Origin: an uncultured Prevotellaceae bacterium
GTDB taxonomy: Bacteria > Bacteroidota > Bacteroidia > Bacteroidales > Bacteroidaceae
Length of the DNA: 64,000 bases
Assembly: GCA_902775605.1 (NCBI GenBank)
Contig: CACYNE010000002.1
Coordinates: 62,001-126,000, forward strand
Direction of reading: 5' to 3'
Within the stretch, counting starts at the first letter, position 1, and each line of letters begins with the position of its first letter. The position numbers were made by a program, and so were the translations under genes. Positions 44,629-52,739 of this stretch are shown here, in pieces. The notes beneath the pieces were generated by a model, which was not told the origin of the DNA, searched no databases, and worked only from the letters and a program-made list of their open reading frames with translations.

Positions 44629-44652
44629 CCTTATTTATATATACATCATACT

Positions 44653-45978
44653 ATGAAAGAACCGTTGTTAGATAAAGTGCTGACCAAGATGGGTATCAAC
44701 GAACTCAACGCCATGCAGCAGGATGCTATGAGTCATATCCTGCGTGGCCGTAATGATGTTGTTGTCCTGTCGCCAACGGGTACGGGTAAGACACTTGCGT
44801 ACCTCTTGCCATTGGTTCAGATGCTCGATGCTCAGAGTGATGCTGTTCAGGCATTGGTCATTGTTCCTGGTCGTGAGCTGGCTCTTCAGTCGGCCACTGT
44901 TCAGTCGTCTATGGGTTCAGGCATCCGTTCGCAGGCCTGTTATGGCGGTCGTACGGCAATGGATGAGCATAAGTTGCTTAAGAAGAACCGTCCGCAGTTG
45001 GTCTTTGGCACGCCCGGTCGCCTGAACGACCATCTGGACAAGGGAAATATCGATGCACACATTATTAAATATATAGTCATCGATGAATTCGATAAATGTC
45101 TAGAGATGGGTTTCCAGGATGAGATGTCTCGTTTGCTGGGTAAACTGCCTATGCTGGAGCGCCGTTTCCTGCTGTCGGCCACCGATACCGATATCATCCC
45201 CCGCTTTGTGGAGATGGGACGTACCGATCGTCTTGATTATCTAGTCGAGGATGAGCCGTTGAACGATAGGGTGGAGGTTTATAGTGTTCAGAGTCCTGCG
45301 AAGGATAAGCTCGAGACTTTGGCCCAGTTGCTGATGTCGCTGGGCGAGACGCAGAGCATCGTCTTTCTGAACTATCGTGACTCTGTGGAACGCACCGATG
45401 AGTTCCTGCGTAAGCAAGGCTTTGTGACCAGTGCCTTTCATGGTGGTCTGGAGCAGCGTCAGCGTGAGGATGCGCTCTATAAGTTCTCCAACGGTTCGGC
45501 TACTGTTCTTATTTCTACCGATCTGGCCTCTCGCGGTCTTGATATTCCCCATATCGATAATATCATCCATCATCATCTGCCAGCCAATGAAGAGTCGATG
45601 GTTCACCGCATCGGCCGTACGGCTCGCTGGGATCAGATGGGACGTACCTTCTTCCTCGTAGGTCCGGAGGAGCATGTGCCTGAGTTCATCAACAATCCTC
45701 TTTCCACTTTTGACTTTCCTCCTTCCACCAAGATTCCCCAGCCCCGCATGGCGACGCTGTATATCGGCAAGGGTAAGAAAGACAAGATATCGAAGGGTGA
45801 TATCGTGGGCTTCCTCTGCAAGAAAGGCGGACTTGAGACAAGCGAGATTGGACGCATTGACGTGTCCGATCGCTATGCCTATGCTGCCGTGAAGCGCGAG
45901 AGGCTGCAACAGGTCATCCGTTTGACCCGTGGAGAGAAGATAAAAGGCATTCGTACGGTGGTTGAACCAGTACGCTGA
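44653..45978 (+). CDS. DEAD-box ATP-dependent RNA helicase (DbpA-like C-terminus)
   Basis: A 441-residue RNA helicase. Motifs in order: SPTGTGKT, PGRELALQ, GTPGRL, DEFD (motif II variant), LSATD, STDLASRGLD and HRIGRTAR. The last 75 residues (ISKGDIVGFLCKKGGLETSE, IDVSDRYAYAAV) match the DbpA-type RNA-binding RRM, which in E. coli recognises hairpin 92 of 23S rRNA. A role in ribosome assembly is therefore likely. It stands alone after the GHL10 gene. A weak hairpin follows before serC. Confidence 0.93.
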   Translation: MKEPLLDKVLTKMGINELNAMQQDAMSHILRGRNDVVVLSPTGTGKTLAYLLPLVQMLDAQSDAVQALVIVPGRELALQSATVQSSMGSGIRSQACYGGRTAMDEHKLLKKNRPQLVFGTPGRLNDHLDKGNIDAHIIKYIVIDEFDKCLEMGFQDEMSRLLGKLPMLERRFLLSATDTDIIPRFVEMGRTDRLDYLVEDEPLNDRVEVYSVQSPAKDKLETLAQLLMSLGETQSIVFLNYRDSVERTDEFLRKQGFVTSAFHGGLEQRQREDALYKFSNGSATVLISTDLASRGLDIPHIDNIIHHHLPANEESMVHRIGRTARWDQMGRTFFLVGPEEHVPEFINNPLSTFDFPPSTKIPQPRMATLYIGKGKKDKISKGDIVGFLCKKGGLETSEIGRIDVSDRYAYAAVKRERLQQVIRLTRGEKIKGIRTVVEPVR

Positions 45979-46012
45979 CGATAGGAATTTGCCACGTTGA
46001 CTTGACATATTG

Positions 46013-46043
46013 AAAGGAAAAGCATCCTTTTTCATTAATTTTT
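46013..46043 (+). terminator. Weak terminator after the DEAD-box gene
   Basis: AAAGGA (46013-46018) and TCCTTT (46025-46030) form a short stem, followed by a T-rich stretch. Confidence 0.35.
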
Positions 46044-46052
46044 GCCAAAATA

Positions 46053-46084
46053 TTTGTCCAATTCAAATAAAAAGTGTAATTTCG
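46053..46084 (+). promoter_or_regulatory. Promoter of the serC operon
   Basis: TTTG (46053-46056), a 20-base spacer and TAATTTCG (46077-46084), one mismatch from consensus. Confidence 0.65.
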
Positions 46085-46135
46085 CACGCAAATTTAGGAA
46101 TCAGTATAAAACCAATAAACAATTCTAAAAAAATT

Positions 46136-47203
46136 ATGAAGAAGTACAACTTTAATGCAGGTCCCTCAATGCTTCCCCGCGAGGTGATTGAGGCAACCGC
46201 CAAACAGTGTCTTGATTTCAATGGTTCTGGTCTTTCTCTGATGGAGATCAGCCATCGTGCAAAGGACTTTCAGCCTGTGGTTGACGAGGCTGTAGCACTC
46301 GTAAAGGAATTACTCGATGTTCCCGAGGGTTACTCCGTAATCTTCCTTGGTGGCGGCGCCTCACTGGAGTTCTGTATGATTCCCTATAACTTCCTCGTTA
46401 AGAAGGCTGCTTACCTGAACACTGGTGTGTGGGCAAAGAAGGCTATGAAGGAAGCAAAGCTTTTTGGTGAGGTCGTAGAGGTGGCTTCTTCTGCTGATGC
46501 CAACTACACCTTCATCCCCAAAGACTTTACGGTTCCCGCTGATGCTGACTATCTGCACATCACCACTAACAACACCATTTATGGTACCGAGCTCCGCAAG
46601 GACCTCGACGTTAACGTGCCCCTGATTGCTGATATGTCTTCAGATATCTTCAGCCGTCCCGTTGACGTTAAGAAGTACAATGCCATTTATGCTGGTGCTC
46701 AGAAGAACCTGGCTATGGCTGGTGTGACTATCGTTATCGTGAAGGACGACGCACTGGGCAAGGCTCCCCGTGAGATTCCTACGATGCTTGACTATCGTAC
46801 ACACGTGTCTAAAGGTTCTATGTTCAATACGCCTCCTGTGGTGCCCATCTACTGCGCTTTGGAGAACCTGCGCTGGATTAAGAAGCAGGGTGGTGTTGAA
46901 GCTATGGACAAACTGGCTAAGCAGCGTGCAGAGATCGTCTATGGTGAGATTGACCGCAACAAGATGTTCGTAGGTACTGCTCAGGCTCAGGATCGTTCGC
47001 TGATGAACCTCTGCTTCGTGATGGCTCCCGAGTACAAGGAGCTGGAGAAGGAGTTCCTCGACTTCGCAGTGTCTAAGGGTATGGTAGGTGTGAAGGGTCA
47101 CCGCGACGTTGGTGGTTTCCGTGCATCTTGCTACAACGCTCAGACCATCGAAGGCGTTAATGCTCTCGTAGCTTGCATGAAGGAGTTTGAGGCAAATCAT
47201 TAA
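46136..47203 (+). CDS. serC: Phosphoserine aminotransferase
   Basis: PLP enzyme converting 3-phosphohydroxypyruvate to phosphoserine. The 355 residues start [17 protein letters not shown], the standard opening. A frame extending back to 46010 would run through the promoter and is rejected. [22 protein letters not shown] and the PLP-lysine region [12 protein letters not shown] are present, followed by [11 protein letters not shown]. It is first in a serC-serA-DUF1015 cluster common in Bacteroidetes. The window lacks serB. Confidence 0.96.
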   Translation: MKKYNFNAGPSMLPREVIEATAKQCLDFNGSGLSLMEISHRAKDFQPVVDEAVALVKELLDVPEGYSVIFLGGGASLEFCMIPYNFLVKKAAYLNTGVWAKKAMKEAKLFGEVVEVASSADANYTFIPKDFTVPADADYLHITTNNTIYGTELRKDLDVNVPLIADMSSDIFSRPVDVKKYNAIYAGAQKNLAMAGVTIVIVKDDALGKAPREIPTMLDYRTHVSKGSMFNTPPVVPIYCALENLRWIKKQGGVEAMDKLAKQRAEIVYGEIDRNKMFVGTAQAQDRSLMNLCFVMAPEYKELEKEFLDFAVSKGMVGVKGHRDVGGFRASCYNAQTIEGVNALVACMKEFEANH

Positions 47204-47209
47204 TTGATA

Positions 47210-47230
47210 ATACATCATACATCATTTATC
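47210..47230 (+). repeat. 7-base tandem repeat abutting the serA start codon
   Basis: ATACATC (47210), ATACATC (47217) and ATTTATC (47224) run straight into the ATG at 47231, where a ribosome-binding site would normally lie. Confidence 0.75.
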
Positions 47231-48148
47231 ATGAAAGTATTAGTTGCAACAGAGAAGCCATTTGCAGCAGCTGCTGTTAATGGTATCAAGGCAGAGATTG
47301 AGGCAGCCGGCAATGAACTGGTATTGCTCGAGAAATATACAGAGAAGGCTCAGTTCCTGGATGCTGTTAAGGATGCTGATGCGCTGATTATCCGTTCAGA
47401 CAAGGTTGACGCCGAGGTGCTCGACGCAGCCAAGCAGTTGAAGATTGTGGTTCGTGCCGGTGCAGGTTACGATAATATCGACCTCGCTGCTGCTACCGCT
47501 CACAATGTGGTAGCAGAGAATACCCCTGGCCAGAACTCTAACGCTGTGGCAGAGCTCGTGTTCGGTCTGCTTGTGATGGCTGTTCGTGGTTTCTACAACG
47601 GCAAGAGCGGTTCTGAGTTGCAGGGTAAGAAGCTCGGTATCCTTGCCTTCGGTAACGTGGGTCGCAACGTGGCTCGCATCGCCAAGGGCTTTGGCATGGA
47701 GGTTTATGCTTACGATGCTTTCTGTCCTGCAGAGGTTATCGAGGCTGCTGGCGTTCACGCTGTTTGCTGTCAGGAAAAGCTGTTCGAGACCTGCGATGTA
47801 GTGTCACTCCATATCCCCGCTACTCCTGAGACCAAGCAGAGCATCAATGCTGCTCTGGTAGGTAAGATGAAGAAGGGTGGCGTGCTGGTTAACACAGCCC
47901 GCAAGGAAGTTATCAACGAGCCTGAACTCATCAAGTTGATGGCTGAGCGTGAGGACCTGAAGTTCGTGACCGACATCATGCCCGATGCCAACGACGAGTT
48001 CGCTAAGTTCGAGGGTCGTTACTTCTCTACACCTAAGAAGATGGGTGCTCAGACAGCCGAGGCCAACATCAACGCTGGTATCGCTGCTGCCAAGCAGATC
48101 AACGCTTTCTTCAAGGATGGTGACACCAAGTTCCAGGTCAACAAGTAA
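47231..48148 (+). CDS. serA: D-3-phosphoglycerate dehydrogenase, short form
   Basis: Oxidises 3-phosphoglycerate to 3-phosphohydroxypyruvate, the first step of serine synthesis. The 305 residues contain substrate and NAD domains only (VRAGAGYDNIDLAAA, LGILAFGNVGRNVARIAKG, LVNTARKEVI) and no C-terminal ACT domain, so serine feedback through that domain is not expected. An upstream in-frame ATG at 47204 would add nine residues encoded by the 7-base repeat tract; ATG at 47231 (MKVLVATEKPF) fits the family. Placement after serC supports the role over other hydroxyacid dehydrogenases. Confidence 0.92.
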   Translation: MKVLVATEKPFAAAAVNGIKAEIEAAGNELVLLEKYTEKAQFLDAVKDADALIIRSDKVDAEVLDAAKQLKIVVRAGAGYDNIDLAAATAHNVVAENTPGQNSNAVAELVFGLLVMAVRGFYNGKSGSELQGKKLGILAFGNVGRNVARIAKGFGMEVYAYDAFCPAEVIEAAGVHAVCCQEKLFETCDVVSLHIPATPETKQSINAALVGKMKKGGVLVNTARKEVINEPELIKLMAEREDLKFVTDIMPDANDEFAKFEGRYFSTPKKMGAQTAEANINAGIAAAKQINAFFKDGDTKFQVNK

Positions 48149-48151
48149 GTT

Positions 48152-49322
48152 ATGGCAATTGTAAAACCATTCAAAGGCATCCGTCCGCCGAAGGAGTTGG
48201 TGGAGCAGGTAGAGAGTCGTCCCTACGATGTTCTCGACTCAGAAGAGGCGAGGGCAGAGGCAGGTGACAACGAGAAGAGTCTCTATCATATCATCAAGCC
48301 CGAGATTGATTTTCCTGTTGGCACCTCTGAGTACGATCCACGCGTCTATGAGAAGGCTGCCGAGAACTTCCAGAAGTTCCAGGATAAGGGTTGGCTGGTT
48401 CAGGATGAGCAGGAGCATTACTATATCTATGCTCAGACGATGAACGGTAAGACCCAGTATGGTCTTGTGGTGTGTGCTCATACCGACGACTATATGGCTG
48501 GTCGCATCAAGAAGCATGAATTGACCCGTCGTGACAAAGAAGAGGATCGTATGAAGCATGTTCGTGTGAACAATGCCAATATCGAGCCTGTGTTCTTTGC
48601 CTATCCCGACAATGCTGTGCTCAATGAGCTCATCATGCGCTATGCTGCTACCGCTCCCGAGTACGATTTCATCGCTCCTATTGATGGCTTCCGTCATCAG
48701 TTCTGGGTGATTAACGATGCCAAGGATACCGAGACTATCACGGCCGAGTTTGCCAAGATGCCGTCAATGTATATCGCCGATGGTCATCATCGTAGTGCTG
48801 CTGCAGCCCTCGTTGGTGCCGAGAAACAGAAGCAGAACCCCAATCACAAGGGCGATGAGGAATATAATTTCTTCATGGCTGTGTGCTTCCAGGCTTCTCA
48901 GCTCACCATTCTCGATTACAACCGCGTGGTGAAGGATCTCAATGGCCTCACCTCTGAGCAGTTCCTTGCTGCCCTGCAGAAGAACTTCGTTGTCGAGGAC
49001 AAGGGAACAGAGATCTACAAGCCAGCCCAGCTGCATGAGTTCTCGCTCTATCTGGATCAGCATTGGTTCAGTCTGAAGGCCAAGGAAGGTACCTATGACA
49101 ACAACGACCCCATCGGTGTTCTCGATGTTGATATCTCCAGCCGTCTGATTCTCGACGAGATTCTGAATATCGGTTGGCGAGATGCGTGTCGCCCTGGCAC
49201 TCTATCCTGTGTCGATGCAGCAGATTATGGACATTGCCGACAGTGGAAAGATTATGCCTCCGAAGGCTACTTGGTTCGAGCCTAAACTGCGCTCAGGACT
49301 TGTGATTCATAAGCTCTCTTAA
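48152..49322 (+). pseudogene. DUF1015 gene with a frameshifting internal deletion near its 3' end
   Basis: The first 341 codons encode a normal DUF1015 protein (VKPFKGIRPPKELVEQVES, RPYDVLDSEEA, MYIADGHHRSAAA, DVDISSRLILDEILNIG). At about 49174 the frame moves to unrelated residues and stops at 49285. The genuine family C-terminus resumes in the +1 frame at 49176 (GEMRVALALYPVSMQQ to GLVIHKLS) and ends at a TAA that overlaps the next ATG. From memory of the family, some 30 residues are missing at the junction. DUF1015 belongs to the ParB/sulfiredoxin-like group and usually neighbours serA; a serine-related role, as in SerK kinases, is inference. True mutation or assembly error cannot be separated here. 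Confidence 0.85.
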
Positions 49323-49906
49323 TGGAACAAGACGAGTTTAAGACAATAACAACTATCAGCGAGGGATTTTACTCTGAGAAGCGGAGTAAATTCCTCGCTT
49401 TTGCACATCATGTAGAGACCACTGACGAGGTGAAGGAACTTCTTGCGCAGTATCGCAAGAAGTATTATGACGCCCGCCATGTGTGCTATGCCTACATGTT
49501 GGGGGCAGCCCGAGAGAAGTTCCGTGCCAATGATGATGGCGAGCCTTCAAGTACCGCAGGAAAGCCCATTTTGGGACAAATCAACAGCAACGAATTGACA
49601 GATGTTCTCATCGTCGTGGTGCGTTATTATGGTGGCGTCAACCTGGGCACCAGCGGACTCATCGTGGCTTATCGCGAGGCTGCTGCCGACGCCATAGCCC
49701 ACGCCACCATCGAAACACGACAGGTGGAGGAGCACATCGTTTACAAGTTTCCTTATGTGATGATGAACGATGTGATGCGTGTTGTAAAAGACATGAGTCC
49801 CCGTATTGTCAACCAGACCTATGACAATCTCTGCGAGATAACACTTGCTATCCGCCAGAGTGAAGCTGAGCAACTACGTTCGCGACTCAGCAAACTGCGC
49901 CAATAA
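49322..49906 (+). CDS. YigZ/IMPACT family protein
   Basis: A 194-residue cytoplasmic protein of the UPF0029/IMPACT family. Signature blocks are KRSKFLAFAHHVETTDEVKE, NDDGEPSSTAGKPIL and VVVRYYGGVNLGTSGLIVAYREAA. The C-terminal domain has a ferredoxin-like fold in known structures. Function is unsettled; yeast and mammalian IMPACT relatives regulate Gcn2 signalling. Its ATG shares one base with the ancestral stop of the DUF1015 gene (TAATG), so translation was once coupled and may now be weaker. Confidence 0.9.
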   Translation: MEQDEFKTITTISEGFYSEKRSKFLAFAHHVETTDEVKELLAQYRKKYYDARHVCYAYMLGAAREKFRANDDGEPSSTAGKPILGQINSNELTDVLIVVVRYYGGVNLGTSGLIVAYREAAADAIAHATIETRQVEEHIVYKFPYVMMNDVMRVVKDMSPRIVNQTYDNLCEITLAIRQSEAEQLRSRLSKLRQ

Positions 49907-49937
49907 TCTTATTAGTTTTTTTTCGTTACTGGGTGCA

Positions 49938-50468
49938 TTACCACAGCAGTTCTCCCTTATAGAAATACGCCAGAGTTATGCGATAAGGTGAGTCGTTATA
50001 TGCCGGCGCTTCCACCTGCTCATACTTGGCATCATAGCACAGCGGCTTCTTCATGATGAGAAGATGTTTCTCTGTCTCGCTCACCCAGAACTTGGTCTGC
50101 AGGTTGATGTGCATCGAGGCTTCCCTGAAGCTATCCATGAGTTCGGGATGACTGTTGATGATGTCAAGAACCTCCTGCACCTCTGTTGTGGTGGGGAAGG
50201 GAAAAGTCAGATAGCTGTTGCTCTCAAACAGGTCGTCGTGGTCGTCCGTGCAGAAAGGCTTACCGTCAACAATCTTGATATGCTCGCGTGGAAACCTTCC
50301 CAGAACCTTGACAAGGACGCCGCGCTCCGTATCAGTGGCTTCGCGCACACAGACGTAGCGTGAGATGTGGAGCATACCGTAGGAGGTAACTCCATTTTTG
50401 ATTGTCTTTGTAGTTCTTGGCAGGGTGACAACCTCACCAAATTTCCAGTTGTTTTCTTCCGAAACCAT
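49938..50468 (-). CDS. Hypothetical protein
   Basis: I do not recognise this 176-residue protein. It has no signal peptide or membrane helix and mixes beta-rich segments (FGEVVTLPRT, YGMLHISRYVCVREA) with acidic loops (TDDHDDLFESN). The C-terminus is aromatic (ITLAYFYKGELLW). Coding is supported by a Bacteroidetes promoter in the right place and orientation, by balanced codon use, and by the lack of a better frame on the other strand. It is monocistronic and convergent to YigZ. A cytoplasmic binding or regulatory role is possible, but nothing in the sequence shows it. Confidence 0.7.
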   Translation of the reverse strand: MVSEENNWKFGEVVTLPRTTKTIKNGVTSYGMLHISRYVCVREATDTERGVLVKVLGRFPREHIKIVDGKPFCTDDHDDLFESNSYLTFPFPTTTEVQEVLDIINSHPELMDSFREASMHINLQTKFWVSETEKHLLIMKKPLCYDAKYEQVEAPAYNDSPYRITLAYFYKGELLW

Positions 50469-50513
50469 AGTCTCTTTGTTGCGTTAAGTCGTATTATTTA
50501 CTTAAGTTTGTTG

Positions 50514-50521
50514 CAAAGGTA
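50514..50521 (-). promoter_or_regulatory. -7 box for the hypothetical gene at 49938
   Basis: TACCTTTG on the minus strand, 45 bases before the start. A clear -33 box at the usual distance is not seen. Confidence 0.55.
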
Positions 50522-50618
50522 CAAAAAATTCTTCTAAAACCGTACAAAAAAATAGAAAAACTGAAAAAATACCTTGGACATGGTATCAATAATGAATATT
50601 TCTTTGTCCTAAATGTAG

Positions 50619-50626
50619 TATCTTTG
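50619..50626 (+). promoter_or_regulatory. -7 box for the TPR-SpoIIE gene
   Basis: TATCTTTG, 61 bases before the chosen ATG. The upstream element is poor. Confidence 0.5.
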
Positions 50627-50687
50627 CAGACAGAAACGTAGAAATAAATTGTTCAAACGGGATAACCGTCATAAAGAGAAAGTAATC

Positions 50688-52724
50688 ATGAATAACCTAT
50701 ATTCAATTCGTCTGTTCTGTTTCACGATACTTGCGGTTGTGTTGGTGGCTTGCTCTAATCAGCAGGATGAAGACACGACTGATGCCGCATCAGCACGCTA
50801 TGAGGAGCTGCGCCGCAATGTGGCGGAGATATTGGGTGAGGAGCCTGACAGCGCTTTTGTCGTTCTGGACAGCATAGAGACGGCGGGCAGTTATCCCCAG
50901 TGTGTTGTCAACTTGATCAGAGGCAACATGTACGGCCAGATGATGAACCTGCGCTTTGCCGAGTTCTATTTGAGAAAGGCCATTGGCGAGGAACTGCACG
51001 AGGAATGGCCCCGTGGCTATTACATAGACATTTATAACCTAGGGCTGTCGCTGCAGGAACGGAGCAACCTGGAAGAGGCGCTGAAGGTGGCGAAAAGGGG
51101 CTATGAGGAGGTGGAGAAAGAGACCGACCCGTCGCTGAAGATCTGGGAGACGTCGCTGCAATATGTCATTGGTGGCTGTCAGTTGAAGTTGAAGCAACTG
51201 GACGAAGGCGACAAGACGATGCAGCAATGTTACGACCAACTGATGACGAGGGCGGCTGCCGACACCACGCATGCGTCGATAGAGCAGATGGGCACCATGT
51301 GTACGAACATCGCCCTGGATTATTATAACCACTATCCCATGGAGGCGATGCCGTGGATAGAACGTGCGGAGAAGGCTCTCGACATGCTGACCGAGCATAA
51401 CAAGACATCGCAGCAGCCATCGAACGAGCCCATCATGCGTGTCATGTTGATGATGATCAAAGCCATTATTTATGCCGCCGACGGACAGACAGAGGAGGCG
51501 CGAAGAGCCTATGACAAGGTGATGGCGTCGCCCTTTGCCGACCATCCCATCCTGATATCTGATAAGATGACCTATCTGGAGAAGAATGGGCAGTGGGATG
51601 CCGCTGCCGACCTGGTGTCAGACTTTGCCGACTTCAACGAAGAGATGGACTTAGTGGACTATACGATGGAGAATCTGAGCGGACTGGCTGAGAGTTACCT
51701 GGTATATGAAAAGGCGGGCCGAAAGGCAGAGGCAGCGAAGATGGCGGCGAAGATGGCACATATCGTGGATAGCGTGAGGCTGTATCACGATAAGAGTGAT
51801 GCCGCCGAACTGGCCGTTATCTATGATACTCAGGGCAAGGAGCGAAAGATTGCCGAGCAGGAGATGCGCCTGCAGCGGGCACGCATCTTGGCTCTTCTTG
51901 TGTCAATCGTTGCCCTCGTCGTGTTCTTTGTTACCATGGACCTCTTTCGCCGCAGGTCGGCCAAGCGCCTGGCCAAGGTGAATGCCGCGAAGGAGCGCAT
52001 GGAGGGCGAGCTGAGCATTGCGCGAAACATACAGATGTCGATGGTGCCCAGCATGTTCCCTGAATACGAAGGGCTTGACATGTATGCCACGATGACGCCT
52101 GCCAAGGAGGTGGGTGGCGACTTGTACGGCTATCTGGTGCAGGACGACCAACTCTATTTCTGCATAGGCGACGTCAGCGGAAAGGGTGTACCCGCCTCGC
52201 TGTTTATGGCACAGGCCATCCGTCTGTTTCATGCGCTGGCCTTGCAGGGCTTCCCTCCTGCCAAGATTTGCAACATCATGAATGCCGAACTGTCGGGCGA
52301 GAACAATGAGCAGGGCATGTTCGTCACCATGTTTATCTGCCGACTCAACATGAAACTTAATCGACTTGAGTATTGCAATGCGGGACACAACCCGCCTGTG
52401 ATGGGCAATGTGGATGGGCAGTTCTCGTTCCTCGACATGGAGTCCAACGCTCCCATCGGCCTTTGGCCAGGATTGGAATATGTGGGTGAGTCGATAGACC
52501 TCTTTAAAAATCGTCTGCTGTTCCTTTATACCGACGGACTGAACGAAGCCGAGGACACCGAACAGAAACAGTTTGGCGAAGAACGCCTGTTGGACATTCT
52601 TCGCCAAATACAAATCAATTCCGCTAGGCAGGTGATTGAGACCATGACTCAGGAAGTGGAACGTCACCGCAACGGAGCGGCCCCTAACGACGACCTGACG
52701 ATGCTCTGCCTGCGCATCAGCTAA
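50688..52724 (+). CDS. Membrane TPR-SpoIIE (PP2C-type) phosphatase with lipoprotein signal
   Basis: A 678-residue signalling protein. ATG at 50688 gives a lipoprotein signal (lipobox VLVACS, Cys near residue 22); the longer TTG frame at 50649 is rejected. Residues about 30-385 are TPR-like helices, expected in the periplasm. A membrane helix (about 405-430, ARILALLVSIVALVVFF) is followed by a coiled stretch and a SpoIIE/PP2C domain to the end. Metal-binding aspartates are present in EVGGDLYGY, IGDVSGKGVP, LYTDGLNEAE and PNDDLTML. Known relatives dephosphorylate anti-sigma antagonists. No partner kinase or antagonist is encoded nearby, so its target is unknown. Confidence 0.87.
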   Translation: MNNLYSIRLFCFTILAVVLVACSNQQDEDTTDAASARYEELRRNVAEILGEEPDSAFVVLDSIETAGSYPQCVVNLIRGNMYGQMMNLRFAEFYLRKAIGEELHEEWPRGYYIDIYNLGLSLQERSNLEEALKVAKRGYEEVEKETDPSLKIWETSLQYVIGGCQLKLKQLDEGDKTMQQCYDQLMTRAAADTTHASIEQMGTMCTNIALDYYNHYPMEAMPWIERAEKALDMLTEHNKTSQQPSNEPIMRVMLMMIKAIIYAADGQTEEARRAYDKVMASPFADHPILISDKMTYLEKNGQWDAAADLVSDFADFNEEMDLVDYTMENLSGLAESYLVYEKAGRKAEAAKMAAKMAHIVDSVRLYHDKSDAAELAVIYDTQGKERKIAEQEMRLQRARILALLVSIVALVVFFVTMDLFRRRSAKRLAKVNAAKERMEGELSIARNIQMSMVPSMFPEYEGLDMYATMTPAKEVGGDLYGYLVQDDQLYFCIGDVSGKGVPASLFMAQAIRLFHALALQGFPPAKICNIMNAELSGENNEQGMFVTMFICRLNMKLNRLEYCNAGHNPPVMGNVDGQFSFLDMESNAPIGLWPGLEYVGESIDLFKNRLLFLYTDGLNEAEDTEQKQFGEERLLDILRQIQINSARQVIETMTQEVERHRNGAAPNDDLTMLCLRIS

Positions 52725-52739
52725 TTCTTTTTGTAGACA

